A stretch of 64,000 nt of DNA from Priestia taiwanensis (GCF_014638355.1 NZ_BMFK01000001.1:1627160-1691159); one strand, 5' to 3'. Counted from the first letter of the stretch, positions 8,873 through 17,345 are shown. Notes: generated by a model from the letters alone, not told the origin. A program made the numbers and translations.

Positions 8873-8974
8873 GGTTCATCACGACAAGACGGTGTTGACA
8901 ACATTACACTCCGAGTCTGCGCTTTCCGCGGATACGAGTGATTCTGTGAAATCTCCCACTTTCAGTAATGAACC
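8873..8974. repeat. Dispersed GC-rich repeat, copy R2 (short form) in the tenA leader
   Basis: A 102-bp element bounded by GGTTCATCA and TAATGAACC, the same ends as R1. Its core ACACTCCGAGT...GCTTTCCGCGG matches the long copy at 50190-50327. It lies between the proximal riboswitch terminator and the tenA ribosome-binding site, so it is part of the transcribed operon leader whenever the riboswitches allow read-through. Confidence 0.65.
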
Positions 8975-8992
8975 TTATTTTTGAAATAATAA

Positions 8993-9025
8993 CAAAAAAA
9001 CCCACTTTAAAAGGCAAAGTGGGGT
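8993..9025 (-). terminator. Expression-platform terminator of the proximal TPP riboswitch
   Basis: On the minus strand an 8-bp stem CCCACTTT / AAAGTGGG is followed directly by a T7 tract, about 30 nt downstream of the proximal aptamer. This is a classic TPP-riboswitch terminator. Confidence 0.9.
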
Positions 9026-9054
9026 AACTTATACATACACTAAGTATATAAGCT

Positions 9055-9134
9055 ATCGCCACTTCCCTTCGCTAGTATTACCTAGATCAGGTTATAAGGG
9101 TATTTCTCAGCCTATACAGCACCCCTAGTAGCAC
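9055..9134 (-). promoter_or_regulatory. TPP riboswitch, proximal aptamer
   Basis: On the minus strand the thi-box landmarks occur in order: GGGGTGCTG, GGCTGAGA, ACCCTT, CCTGATCTAG, then AATACTAGCGAAGGGAA. The pyrimidine-sensing T-loop motif (CTGAGA) and the pyrophosphate-sensing part (ACCC...CCTGATC) are both intact, so it should bind TPP and favour the terminator at 8993-9025, lowering thi operon expression when thiamine is plentiful. Confidence 0.96.
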
Positions 9135-9144
9135 ATAGTGAATA

Positions 9145-9180
9145 CAAAAAACGTACAATCTCATAAGGAAATTGTACGTG
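9145..9180 (-). terminator. Expression-platform terminator of the distal TPP riboswitch
   Basis: On the minus strand the arms ACGTACAATTTCC and GAGATTGTACGT pair and are followed by T6. It lies between the two aptamers, so the upstream riboswitch has its own complete terminator. Confidence 0.85.
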
Positions 9181-9184
9181 CGTT

Positions 9185-9292
9185 TCACGTGTACAGCTTC
9201 CCTACGCTAGCATCATCTAGATCAGGTTATAAGGGTCAAAGACAAATACGGTCTTTATCTCAGCTGGCTCAACCAGCCCCCCTAGCATATGT
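9185..9292 (-). promoter_or_regulatory. TPP riboswitch, distal aptamer
   Basis: A second complete thi-box aptamer on the minus strand: CTAGGGGGGCTGG, CAGCTGAGA, an extended P3 arm (AAAGACCGTATTTGTCTTT), CCCTTATAACCTGATCTAG, then GATGCTAGCGTAGGGAAGC. The P3 extension is much longer than in the proximal copy, so the two are not recent duplicates. Together with its terminator it forms the first of two riboswitches in series. Confidence 0.96.
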
Positions 9293-9322
9293 AATCACTA
9301 TCAATATGTTATTTTCGATATC

Positions 9323-9351
9323 AGTATAGCACTGAAAAAATAATTTATCAA
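9323..9351 (-). promoter_or_regulatory. Sigma-A-type promoter of the thiamine operon
   Basis: On the minus strand TTGATA, a 17-bp spacer, then TATACT. It lies about 35 nt upstream of the distal TPP aptamer, the expected place for the operon's transcription start. Confidence 0.75.
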
Positions 9352-9527
9352 TCAATTTATATTATTCATTTTTCTACAATGATTGTGAGAATAGTTGTTC
9401 CTCCTGTAACCAGAACACACGAAAAATAAGGATTCTGTGTCGGTACAGAAAGAAATAATTATCTATTTTTCCCTTTTCTTGTATAATATTAGTATAGAGA
9501 TATTTTTATAAATGGAGGATGATAGAA

Positions 9528-9728
9528 ATGGCAAAAGGATGTATTAAATGCGGTCATACAGAAGCTACTGTGAAAGAAATTGCAACAACAGGTACTGGTC
9601 TTAGTAAACTATTCGACATCCAACATAACCAATTCAAAGTTGTTTCCTGCAAAAACTGCGGATATTCTGAACTGTACAACAAAAAAAGCTCAACTGGATC
9701 TAATGTTCTTGATTTCTTTTTCGGTTAA
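9528..9728 (+). CDS. Small zinc-ribbon protein
   Basis: A 66-aa protein with two zinc-knuckle pairs, CIKC near residue 5 and CKNC near residue 43, the spacing of a zinc-ribbon fold. The rest is short and basic, and the C-terminus is NVLDFFFG. The ATG at 9528 is chosen over the one at 9519 because the latter falls within the GGAGG ribosome site. TATAAT at 9482-9487 is a likely -10 element. Homologous short zinc-ribbon proteins occur widely in Firmicutes without known function. No partner gene is adjacent. Confidence 0.85.
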   Translation: MAKGCIKCGHTEATVKEIATTGTGLSKLFDIQHNQFKVVSCKNCGYSELYNKKSSTGSNVLDFFFG

Positions 9729-9807
9729 TTTATTCTACAAAATACCGAAAAAAGTAAAACGTTTTACATGCTAACGAATCTGAAAAAACAGACTTTATCA
9801 ACTTTTA

Positions 9808-9836
9808 TTGACGGAACCTTTATTGGTTGCTATGAT
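9808..9836 (+). promoter_or_regulatory. Promoter of the guanine-riboswitch/pbuG transcript
   Basis: TTGACG, a 17-bp spacer and TATGAT. Transcription would start about 20 nt before the riboswitch P1 stem at 9861. Confidence 0.75.
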
Positions 9837-9860
9837 GTATCTTAATATTTCACACATATT

Positions 9861-9927
9861 CTCATATATACTCGACAAGATGGGTCGAGAGTTTCTACCT
9901 AGTTACCAACACTTACTAGACTATGAG
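9861..9927 (+). promoter_or_regulatory. Guanine (purine) riboswitch aptamer
   Basis: P1 pairs CTCATA (9861-9866) with TATGAG (9922-9927). P2 is CTCGAC/GTCGAG around the 7-nt loop AAGATGG. The J2/3 core AGTTTCTAC is conserved, and P3 is CTAGT/ACTAG. The residue that pairs with the ligand (position 74 by xpt numbering) is C in GACTATG, which specifies guanine or hypoxanthine rather than adenine. The downstream gene, a purine permease, agrees with this. Confidence 0.92.
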
Positions 9928-10002
9928 AAAAAGCAACGACTTTCTGAGTCCTTCAATGTATTGCTTTTTCTGTATAGAAGCAATACATTGAAGGATTTTT
10001 TT
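9926..10002 (+). terminator. Expression platform: antiterminator and terminator of the guanine riboswitch
   Basis: A perfect 18-bp stem (TCCTTCAATGTATTGCTT with its complement ending at 9995) is followed by T7. The 11 nt AGAAAAAGCAA at 9926-9936, overlapping the 3' strand of P1, are exactly complementary to TTGCTTTTTCT at 9961-9971 within the terminator. Ligand-stabilised P1 would therefore block the antiterminator and allow termination, the standard OFF mechanism. Confidence 0.92.
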
Positions 10003-10083
10003 ATGTTTATAATGAGCAAAACTACTCCAATATTTTTCTATATCATCGAAAGAAAAATTCAGCACCAAATGATGTGAAAAGAA

Positions 10084-10216
10084 GGTCATGTCATGCACGA
10101 AGCGAAGAGTGGCTACTTCTGCGAGGAAAGGGAGACCCCGCAGGCTTGCCGAGGAGGCTCACACTCTCGCCCGCGGAAAGCGTCCACTCGTAGCGCAGTG
10201 CATAGAAGTCAATCAC
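10084..10216. repeat. Dispersed GC-rich repeat, copy R3 (long form) in the pbuG leader
   Basis: About 133 bp. Its reverse complement aligns along nearly its whole length with the copy at 50190-50327: CGAGTGGACGCTTTCCGCGG, then GCCTCCT, GCGGGGTCT and CCTCGC, then CCACTCT. It is long, self-complementary in parts and non-coding. It lies after the riboswitch terminator and before pbuG, making the 5' untranslated leader unusually long (about 540 nt from the promoter). Confidence 0.7.
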
Positions 10217-10384
10217 ATCTGTCGGTCAAGATCGAATACCTTCATTTGAGTTTGTTCATTGTAAACTAGTTAGAAAAATACACAGAAATGACTGACTGTT
10301 GCAATTTCTCTATGTGGGAAAAACTCTCACAGCTTGTGCATACTAAAAATAACGTTGTATCTCAACACAGAAAGGAATGCTTAT

Positions 10385-11686
10385 ATGTTTAATCTTCAAG
10401 AACGTAATACATCGGTGAAACAAGAAATCATGGCTGGTATTACAACGTTTTTAACAATGGCGTACATTATCGTCATCAATCCAATGATTCTAGCAGATGC
10501 TGGCGTACCGTTTGAACAAAGTTTCACGGCAACCATTATCGCAACTGTTATCGGAACACTATTCATGGCCTTCTTCGCCAATTATCCAATTATTATCGGT
10601 CCTGCGATGGGTTTAAATGCTTACTTCACGTATTCAGTTGTAAAAGCAAACGATGATATTTCCTTTATGATTGCTTTCTCTGCTGTCTTTGTAACAGGTA
10701 TTATTTTCTTATTACTATCTTTAACATCGTTTCGTACGAAATTAATTGAAGCAATTCCAGAAAACTTAAAGCATGCAATTGCCGCTGGTATCGGATTATT
10801 CATTGCATTCATCGGACTTCGTCTATCAGGTATCGTTGCAGATCATCCGACGAACTTAGTCGCACTTGGAGATTTCCGTGAACCATCTGTTGCACTAGCA
10901 CTAGTTGGTCTAATCGTAACGATTGCCTTAATGGCATTAAATATTAACGGTGCATTATTCTTCGGTATGATTATTACAGGCGTTATCGCATTCTTCACAG
11001 GACAATTAACATTTACAGATCAGATTGTGGCTATTCCAACATTACCAGAAGGAATGATTGTGCTAAATCCGATTGAAGCTTTCTCAGATGTGATTAACTA
11101 CGGTCTATACGGCGTTGTGTTCTCGTTCTTACTTGTTATGTTATTTGACACAACAGGCGCATTACTTGGAATTGTGAAACAAGCTGGTTTATTAAAGAAC
11201 AACAAGTTAGAAAAAGCAGGTAGCGCCTTCTTAGCCGATTCAATTGGAACGACAGTTGGTGCAATGTTCGGGACAAGTCCGACTGCTGCTTCTGTCGAGT
11301 CATCTGCGGGTGTTGCTGCTGGTGGACGAACTGGTCTAACAGGAATTACCGTTGTTGCACTTTTCTTAATCACTGCTTTATTCAGCCCATTAGTAGGTGC
11401 AATTTCTGGTGTATCAGCAATTACAGCTCCATCATTAATTATCGTTGGTAGCTTCATGATTCGTAGTATTAGTCAAATTGATTGGAACGAATTTGACGAA
11501 GCGTTCCCTGCGTTCTTAGTAATTGTGAGCATGCCACTAACGTCAAGCATTGCAAACGGAATCGCATTAGGGTTCATCGCGTATCCAATTATGAAACTCG
11601 TAAAAGGACAAGCACGTGCAGTACATCCTCTCGTGTATATATTTGCGGTATTATTTGCGTATCAGCTAATATTCCTAGCACATTAA
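10385..11686 (+). CDS. pbuG: Guanine/hypoxanthine permease (NCS2/AzgA type)
   Basis: A 433-aa integral membrane protein of the AzgA/PbuG branch of nucleobase:cation symporters, with 12-14 helices. Characteristic segments are QEIMAGITTFLTMAYIIVIN with NPMIL after it, IGPAMGLNAYF, MLFDTTGALLGI and FGTSPTAASVESSAGVAAGG. It should import guanine and hypoxanthine across the cytoplasmic membrane, and the guanine riboswitch in its leader supports that substrate. The ATG at 10385 follows AAAGGAA by 8 nt; the longer frame from 10334 has no ribosome site. It is monocistronic, with its own terminator. Confidence 0.94.
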   Translation: MFNLQERNTSVKQEIMAGITTFLTMAYIIVINPMILADAGVPFEQSFTATIIATVIGTLFMAFFANYPIIIGPAMGLNAYFTYSVVKANDDISFMIAFSAVFVTGIIFLLLSLTSFRTKLIEAIPENLKHAIAAGIGLFIAFIGLRLSGIVADHPTNLVALGDFREPSVALALVGLIVTIALMALNINGALFFGMIITGVIAFFTGQLTFTDQIVAIPTLPEGMIVLNPIEAFSDVINYGLYGVVFSFLLVMLFDTTGALLGIVKQAGLLKNNKLEKAGSAFLADSIGTTVGAMFGTSPTAASVESSAGVAAGGRTGLTGITVVALFLITALFSPLVGAISGVSAITAPSLIIVGSFMIRSISQIDWNEFDEAFPAFLVIVSMPLTSSIANGIALGFIAYPIMKLVKGQARAVHPLVYIFAVLFAYQLIFLAH

Positions 11687-11690
11687 ATAG

Positions 11691-11729
11691 AAAAGAGTGT
11701 ATTAGGACAACTCCTAATACACTCTTTTT
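11691..11729. terminator. Terminator of pbuG (bidirectional)
   Basis: AAAAGAGTGTATTAGGA / TCCTAATACACTCTTTTT: a perfect long stem with a 5-nt loop and flanking A and T tracts, shared with the converging acetyltransferase gene. Confidence 0.9.
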
Positions 11730-11730
11730 A

Positions 11731-12282
11731 TTATGATCGATTCTCCCACTCACCTCGTAAAATCCCCATCACTGTTATATCTTGAAATGCCCCGTACCGG
11801 AAAATCTCTTCACGTAACGTACCTTCTTTTTTAAATCCACATTTTTCATATGAACGAATGGCCCTTTCATTAGAAGAAAATACTTCTAATTTCACTTTAT
11901 TCAAATTAATATACGTAAAAATATAATCCACTAACACGTTCATTGCATCTGTTCCATAGCCTTTCCCTTGATAGTCTGAGCTAAGTGTAATACCAACGTA
12001 ACACGTCCCATTCTTCCAATTTGTACGAAATAAACCAATTGTACCGATAAATGTATGTGTATCGAGCGTCTCCACAACGAACATATACTCGTCTTTTTTC
12101 GAGCTAATACCTTTTAAAAATGTTTTATGATCCTCTTCTGTCGGTGGAAATGGAAGGTCATCGTCCGCTAATAATCTCGTTTCCATATCACCTTCCATTT
12201 TTATGTATGGCGGATAATCACTTTCAGTTATTTTACGTAGTTTTACTTTTGTACCGGTCAAAAAAGCTTGTTTTACTTTCAT
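11731..12282 (-). CDS. GNAT-family N-acetyltransferase (RimJ/RimL type)
   Basis: A 183-aa acetyltransferase that uses acetyl-CoA. The N-terminus KVKLRKITESDYPPYIKME is the usual first strand and helix of RimJ/RimL-like proteins. The acetyl-CoA loop is SDYQGKGYGTDAM (Q/RxxGxG/A motif), and the C-terminus carries ERAIRSYEKCGFKKEGTLRE, typical of motif B. AAGGAG precedes the ATG at 12282; the longer frame from 12336 lacks one. It could acetylate a protein N-terminus, a polyamine or a small molecule; nothing nearby decides. Confidence 0.85.
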   Translation of the reverse strand: MKVKQAFLTGTKVKLRKITESDYPPYIKMEGDMETRLLADDDLPFPPTEEDHKTFLKGISSKKDEYMFVVETLDTHTFIGTIGLFRTNWKNGTCYVGITLSSDYQGKGYGTDAMNVLVDYIFTYINLNKVKLEVFSSNERAIRSYEKCGFKKEGTLREEIFRYGAFQDITVMGILRGEWENRS

Positions 12283-12494
12283 CCTTCTCTCTCCTTTTCG
12301 TATATAAGGAGTTGCAGTATTAGTTCGACTCCCCATTTCTTCTACATAAAGTTACTGCAATTAGCGCTAACATTGGCATACGTCCTTCTTCATTTGATAA
12401 TTCCATTTTATAGTTAACAGATTATTAAATCAATTTAACCGAATCATACTTACACTATCTTTTACACATACTAACATTCAAAGGAGGAATGACA

Positions 12495-12911
12495 ATGTTA
12501 CAAGTACGCGACTTTATGAGTACAAATATTGACTATTGCACACCACTCGATAATGTATACGAAGCAGCTGTCAAAATGAAAGATTTAGATGTTGGTGTTA
12601 TTCCCGTTGTCGAACATGGGCAATTAATTGGACTTGTGACCGACCGCGATTTAGTCGTACGTGGTATCGCCGAAAAACATCCTGGTTCCAACCAAATCAC
12701 ACATGTTATGTCCCAAGAACTCATTTGTGTATCACCAGATGATTCCGTCGATAAGGCAACGGAATTAATGGCACGCCATCAAATTCGCCGCTTACCAGTA
12801 GTGGAACACGGTCAACTAGTAGGCATGTTATCACTTGGCGATTTAGCTTCTCACGAAGAAGTAGATGATCGTGCAGGCGTTGCCCTTAACTACATATCAG
12901 AAGACGACTAA
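12495..12911 (+). CDS. Two-CBS-domain protein (YhcV-like)
   Basis: A 138-aa cytosolic protein made of two CBS domains (about residues 5-60 and 70-125), each ending in the GLVTDRDLVVRGIAE or GMLSLGDLASHE type motif that binds adenosyl ligands in this family. The similarity in size and sequence to B. subtilis YhcV is recognisable. The ATG at 12495 is used because GGAGG lies 7 nt upstream; the ATG two codons earlier abuts the ribosome site. It may sense ATP/AMP or similar nucleotides; no target is evident. Confidence 0.88.
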   Translation: MLQVRDFMSTNIDYCTPLDNVYEAAVKMKDLDVGVIPVVEHGQLIGLVTDRDLVVRGIAEKHPGSNQITHVMSQELICVSPDDSVDKATELMARHQIRRLPVVEHGQLVGMLSLGDLASHEEVDDRAGVALNYISEDD

Positions 12912-12952
12912 GAGCGTAATTCCTGCTTCGGCAGGAGTTACGCTCTTTTTCT
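12910..12952 (+). terminator. Terminator of the CBS gene
   Basis: AAGAGCGTAA-TTCCTGC, a TTCG loop, then GCAGGAGTTACGCTCTT followed by T5. Long GC-rich stem with a stable UUCG tetraloop. Confidence 0.9.
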
Positions 12953-13094
12953 TACGTTTATGTTGGTGTTTACCATGTCTTCCTAATTTCCTCGCTTTTT
13001 TATCACTCCCTCTAGCTTCCCATAAAATAAAGGCTACCCATTCATCACATGAGTAACCTTCACATATACCGAATAAAAATAAAATAAGTTCTGT

Positions 13095-13703
13095 CTAACA
13101 AATTTTTTGATGATTAATATGACTAGAAGCTAGTCGCATACATATTTCATTCATCTCACTTGTAGATAACACAATTTTGCGATACTGATAGATAGTACGC
13201 AACAATTGATTCGCACGAATAACATGCGTGTGAGGAGAATGTACATTCATATTCCTTATTTTTACTTTGTCATCGAACGTAACAATAGAAATATACGGAA
13301 TAAAAGGGTAACGCCGGAGAAGCTTCTGCATTGCTTTTATTCTTTCGTTATTCACAAACAGTGGATTTGGAATCTCGTGCTTTTGTTTCTCTCCTTTTAC
13401 TTGCCACACTTCTCCATCTTCATAACCGCTAATCGTACCGTACACACGTTGTTGCCCAAGAAGAAATATACCGTACGGAGAGACAATAATTGCATCCATA
13501 CAATGAACATCTCCATTTCCTGACGATAGCATAACATCTTGTAGCAATTTGTATTTGCGCTTATCAAGGCGGAGCAAATGATTCGTTACTTTATTCCCTA
13601 TGAACCAACCCGTAACATGCGCCTGCTTTGCGATAGAATATAAAATCCAAATCCCACCCATAAAAACAAGTACATTCATCATCATTTCACCAAACACATG
13701 CAT
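13095..13703 (-). CDS. Membrane-anchored NERD-domain protein
   Basis: A 202-aa protein with one N-terminal transmembrane helix (VLVFMGGIWILYSIA) and a nuclease-related NERD domain: GNKVTNHLLRLDKRKYKLLQ, SSGNGDVHCMDAIIVSPYG and IFLLGQQRVYGTISGYEDGEVW. NERD domains are distant relatives of restriction-type nucleases. Here the usual IEtKn strand reads LLGQQR, so the lysine of the expected catalytic core is missing and activity is doubtful. The ATG has GGGGG 7 nt upstream. It is monocistronic in an accessory-looking spacer. Confidence 0.8.
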   Translation of the reverse strand: MHVFGEMMMNVLVFMGGIWILYSIAKQAHVTGWFIGNKVTNHLLRLDKRKYKLLQDVMLSSGNGDVHCMDAIIVSPYGIFLLGQQRVYGTISGYEDGEVWQVKGEKQKHEIPNPLFVNNERIKAMQKLLRRYPFIPYISIVTFDDKVKIRNMNVHSPHTHVIRANQLLRTIYQYRKIVLSTSEMNEICMRLASSHINHQKIC

Positions 13704-14002
13704 ATGCTTACCCCCTTCTATATTGTTTTACATTGTTTCTACATCCCTTCTTTTTTCATTATAAAAAAGTTTTGATTAAAAATATTCAGATAATTACTTA
13801 CTCTATATTATATACTAAAGAACTATTAGAAAGTATAGATAGTTCCTAAAAAAAAACACGATATATTGTTTCATTATATTCACAAATTGCCTATACTAAC
13901 ACACATCTATACAAATATAGATCGGCTTTTGTGCTAGTGGAATATCTCTCCTACTTCTGATACAATGAGCGAAACAAACATACGGAGGAACTATACACTT
14001 GT
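13704..14002. other. AT-rich intergenic spacer
   Basis: About 300 bp between divergent genes. It must hold both promoters. I see only weak -10-like boxes (for example TACAAT about 40 nt before the phosphodiesterase start) and a loose hairpin around 13822-13846 (GAACTAT / ATAGTTC). No reading frame or RNA family is recognisable. Confidence 0.5.
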
Positions 14003-15892
14003 ATGCATACTCAACATTTATCTGCAACAAAGTTAATGATATATTCAATCAAGACGATTCACGCCTCTTTCTGGCGTATTCTCGGGTTTGAAGTTTTCTA
14101 TAAACTAGCAACTGTTTTTCTATTTATCCCATTTTTACAAGCGACTTTCTATCAATTGCTTGCACTAGGAGGATATAGCAACGCGACGAACGAAGAATTA
14201 TTCGCTTTCTTCATTAGTAAGTACGGTATCTTGTTCTTACTTATTAGTTTACCAATGTCCATGCTCTTTATATTTTTCGAGTTTTCGGTTCTTATTATCA
14301 TGGCATACTATGCCCATACAGGACGGAAAGTAAAAATTCGCTCTGCCTTTAAGAAAACCATTTCAAGGTTGCCAATCTTCCTCTCGTTCTGTTTCCCTGC
14401 ATTCGCATTCTTCTTATTATTCATTCTCCCATTTATGAATATCGGCTTTAGCTCATCGTTACTACCATCTATTGAGATTCCGAAATTCATTACAGGAGAA
14501 ATTTATAAGACGTTTCATTGGAAGATGGCATACTATGCCTTACTCGCTATTCTCTTCTACTTGAATATTCGTTGGATATTCGCCATACCAATTATGGTGC
14601 TAGAAGGAAAAGCATTCCGCCATGCAGCAAACAAAAGTGCAAAAATTGTAAATCACGACTACTGGAAGCTAATCAAAATTTGCTTTGTTCTATTTCTTGT
14701 CTTCCTTCTTTCTTTGCTTGCGATTGGCTTTATCATCGCTGGCATTGCCTATATCTTTGAGGTATATGTAACGGCTGGTAGTACAATAGAAGTAATAGCA
14801 AAATCAATCTTAGCAATTTTATACGCTAACTTTTTATTCATTATCGGATTTATTACAACACCGTTCTTCCTTATCATTGTGACACGTATATACGTTCAAA
14901 AGGTAAATCCGAGTGATATTACGCTAGATGAACATATTCTTGATTTTCTTGAAATGAAACATAAAAGCTTTTTCAAAAAGCATAGATACAAACTTATTTT
15001 TGTGTATGTATCTGTTATCACGTTCTTTCTTATTACTATTACAACAACAGCATTGATCGCACCTATTTATAACAAACCATTAACAATCGCACATCGCGGC
15101 TATATTAATACAGGTGTCGAAAATACATTAGAAGCTGTCCAAGGAGCAATTAATACACAGTCTGATTATGCAGAAATTGATATCCTGCAAGCGAAGGACG
15201 GTGAACTAGTTGTTATTCACGATACAAAATTAGCTCGACTAGCAAATACGAACGGCCACGTCTATGAAAAAACAACAGCGGAGCTACAAGCATTAACGCT
15301 ACAACAAGATGGCTTCACTGGTAAAATTAGTACACTAGATGAAATGATGAAGTTTACTAAAGGAAAGATTAAACTAAACATCGAGGTCAAATTGCATGGC
15401 CATGAAAACCAAATCGTTGAAAAATTGATAGAGACAATAAAGCGTAATAACTTCGAGAATGAATGTATTGTTCAAACACTACACTACGAACTTGTTCCTA
15501 AAATAAAAAAAGCGAATCCCCACCTTCAAGTAGGATATATCTTATATGCAAGTGCTGCTAATTTACAGGCACTAGAAGGTGACTTCTTCGTCTTAGAAGA
15601 ATACTTAGTTACAAAAGACGTTGTTCATACAGCTAAAGCGCTACGCAAACCATTATACGTATGGACCGTTAATGAATATGACAGCATGTATACCTTTTTG
15701 AAAATGGGGGTAGACGGTATTATTACTGATGATCCACCTCTCGTTCATGAAACGTTAAATGAGCTCATTCAAGAAGGAACATACTTCGATCCATTTACAA
15801 ATGTCGTCGAAACAATTGAAGAATATTTAAATACACTCTTTCAAAAATCCCTCATTAGTGAGGGATTTTTCTTTTTATACATATCGTTATGA
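14003..15892 (+). CDS. Membrane glycerophosphodiester phosphodiesterase
   Basis: A 629-aa protein. Residues 1-350 hold about eight transmembrane helices of the glycerophosphoryl-diester-phosphodiesterase membrane domain. Residues 355-600 are a GDPD TIM barrel with the catalytic and metal motifs AHRGY, ENT, EIDILQAKDGELVVIHD, LNIEVK and GVDGIITDDP. It should hydrolyse glycerophosphodiesters, perhaps teichoic-acid or lipid derived, at the outer membrane face. The start follows GGAGG by 14 nt. The last ~16 codons (from LFQKSLISEG) are encoded by the gene's own terminator hairpin and T tract, and the stop lies beyond it, which suggests loss of the original stop codon. Confidence 0.9.
   Translation: MHTQHLSATKLMIYSIKTIHASFWRILGFEVFYKLATVFLFIPFLQATFYQLLALGGYSNATNEELFAFFISKYGILFLLISLPMSMLFIFFEFSVLIIMAYYAHTGRKVKIRSAFKKTISRLPIFLSFCFPAFAFFLLFILPFMNIGFSSSLLPSIEIPKFITGEIYKTFHWKMAYYALLAILFYLNIRWIFAIPIMVLEGKAFRHAANKSAKIVNHDYWKLIKICFVLFLVFLLSLLAIGFIIAGIAYIFEVYVTAGSTIEVIAKSILAILYANFLFIIGFITTPFFLIIVTRIYVQKVNPSDITLDEHILDFLEMKHKSFFKKHRYKLIFVYVSVITFFLITITTTALIAPIYNKPLTIAHRGYINTGVENTLEAVQGAINTQSDYAEIDILQAKDGELVVIHDTKLARLANTNGHVYEKTTAELQALTLQQDGFTGKISTLDEMMKFTKGKIKLNIEVKLHGHENQIVEKLIETIKRNNFENECIVQTLHYELVPKIKKANPHLQVGYILYASAANLQALEGDFFVLEEYLVTKDVVHTAKALRKPLYVWTVNEYDSMYTFLKMGVDGIITDDPPLVHETLNELIQEGTYFDPFTNVVETIEEYLNTLFQKSLISEGFFFLYISL
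15843..15877 (+). terminator. Terminator hairpin inside the end of the phosphodiesterase gene
   Basis: AAAAATCCCTC-ATTA-GTGAGGGATTTTT followed by CTTTTT. The hairpin and T tract lie before the stop codon at 15890-15892, an abnormal order. Confidence 0.8.
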
Positions 15893-15910
15893 ATAGTGGA
15901 AAAATTTTAA

Positions 15911-15961
15911 TGTTAGAAAACCTAACATAATGTTGACAACTAATCTAACACGATATAAAAT
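15911..15961 (+). promoter_or_regulatory. GlnR/TnrA box and promoter of glnA
   Basis: TGTTA-N7-TAACA at 15911-15927 matches the GlnR/TnrA consensus TGTNAN7TNACA exactly. Six bases further on lies TTGACA (15933-15938), a 17-bp spacer and TAAAAT (15956-15961). A repressor at the box would sit just upstream of the -35 element. This indicates nitrogen-source control of the glutamine synthetase gene. Confidence 0.85.
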
Positions 15962-16010
15962 CAAACTATATTAAAGAATACAACTTATTTACGTGGAGGG
16001 GTTTTCACTT

Positions 16011-17345
16011 ATGTCAAAATACTCAAAAGAGGATATTTTCCGCTTAGTTAAAGAAGAAAATGTAAAGTTCATCCGTTTGCAGTTCACAGATTTACTAGGA
16101 GCTATCAAAAACGTTGAAATTCCAGTAAGCCAATTAGAAAAAGCATTAGACAACAAAATGATGTTTGATGGATCTTCTATTGAAGGTTTCGTTCGTATTG
16201 AAGAGTCTGATATGTACTTATACCCAGACGTAGACACATGGGTAGTATTCCCTTGGACTGCCGAAAAAGGAAAAGTTGCTCGATTAATCTGTGATATCTA
16301 CAAGCCAGATGGTACACCATTTGAAGGTGATCCACGCGCAAACTTAAAACGCATCGTTCAAGAAATGAAAGACCTTGGATTCACTTCTTTCAACTTAGGT
16401 CCTGAACCAGAATTCTTCTTATTTAAAGTAGATGAAAAAGGAAACCCAACTTTAGAGTTAAATGACAAAGGTGGATATTTCGATTTAGCACCGACAGACT
16501 TAGGAGAAAACTGCCGTCGTGATATCGTATTAGAATTAGAAGAAATGGGCTTTGAAGTAGAAGCTTCTCACCACGAAGTAGCACCAGGGCAACACGAAAT
16601 TGATTTCAAATACGCTGATGTTATCAAAGCATGTGACCAAATCCAAACGTTCAAACTTGTTGTTAAAACAATCGCACGTAAGCACGGCTTACACGCAACA
16701 TTCATGCCAAAACCATTATTCGGCGTGAACGGATCTGGAATGCACTGCAACGTATCATTATTCAAAGATGGCGAGAATGCATTTTTCGATGAAAAAGCAC
16801 CAGGACAATTAAGTGAAACTGCCTTACAATTTATCGCAGGTACAATTAAGCATGCACCTAGCTTTACAGCGATTTGTAACCCAACAGTTAACTCATATAA
16901 GCGTCTAGTACCTGGTTACGAAGCTCCTTGTTACGTAGCATGGTCAGGTCAAAACCGTAGCCCATTAGTACGTATCCCAGCTTCTCGTGGCATGAGTACT
17001 CGTGTAGAAGTACGTAGTGTAGACCCAGCAGCTAACCCATACTTAGCATTAGCAACACTTCTTGCAGCTGGATTAGACGGAATTAAGAACCAATTAACTC
17101 CACCTCCTGCTGTTGACCGTAACATTTACGTGATGACAAAAGAAGAGCGTGAAGAAGTTGGTATCGTAGACTTACCTGCTACTCTATCAATGGCATTAGA
17201 ACAATTAAAATCAAATGAAGTTATTTGCAACGCGTTAGGTTCTCACTTATTAGAGAACTTCATTGAAGCAAAAGAAATTGAGTGGGATATGTTCCGCACA
17301 CAAGTTCACCAATGGGAACGCGATCAGTATATGGAACTCTACTAA
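16011..17345 (+). CDS. glnA: Glutamine synthetase, type I-alpha
   Basis: A 444-aa enzyme, exactly the length of B. subtilis GlnA, making glutamine from glutamate, ammonia and ATP in the cytosol. Motifs are [28 protein letters not shown], the ATP-binding [13 protein letters not shown] and the flap [17 protein letters not shown]. Arg62 and the flap Glu, residues that mediate feedback inhibition and signalling to GlnR/TnrA in the B. subtilis enzyme, are kept. No adenylylation-type C-terminus is present. The ATG at 16011 follows GGAGGGG. Unlike the usual glnRA operon no glnR precedes it, so it is probably a second glnA copy. Confidence 0.95.
   Translation: MSKYSKEDIFRLVKEENVKFIRLQFTDLLGAIKNVEIPVSQLEKALDNKMMFDGSSIEGFVRIEESDMYLYPDVDTWVVFPWTAEKGKVARLICDIYKPDGTPFEGDPRANLKRIVQEMKDLGFTSFNLGPEPEFFLFKVDEKGNPTLELNDKGGYFDLAPTDLGENCRRDIVLELEEMGFEVEASHHEVAPGQHEIDFKYADVIKACDQIQTFKLVVKTIARKHGLHATFMPKPLFGVNGSGMHCNVSLFKDGENAFFDEKAPGQLSETALQFIAGTIKHAPSFTAICNPTVNSYKRLVPGYEAPCYVAWSGQNRSPLVRIPASRGMSTRVEVRSVDPAANPYLALATLLAAGLDGIKNQLTPPPAVDRNIYVMTKEEREEVGIVDLPATLSMALEQLKSNEVICNALGSHLLENFIEAKEIEWDMFRTQVHQWERDQYMELY

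Noticed and set aside
9808..10077. An 89-codon open frame in the pbuG leader
   Set aside because: It overlaps the riboswitch promoter, aptamer and terminator, has no ribosome site, and its composition follows the RNA structure.
13822..13846. A terminator hairpin in the spacer before the phosphodiesterase
   Set aside because: The stem is only 7 bp with a long loop, and the genes on either side are divergent.
15931..15950. A second GlnR/TnrA box overlapping the glnA -35 element
   Set aside because: TGTTG and TAACA are present but with a 10-nt spacer, and the first half-site deviates from TGTNA.
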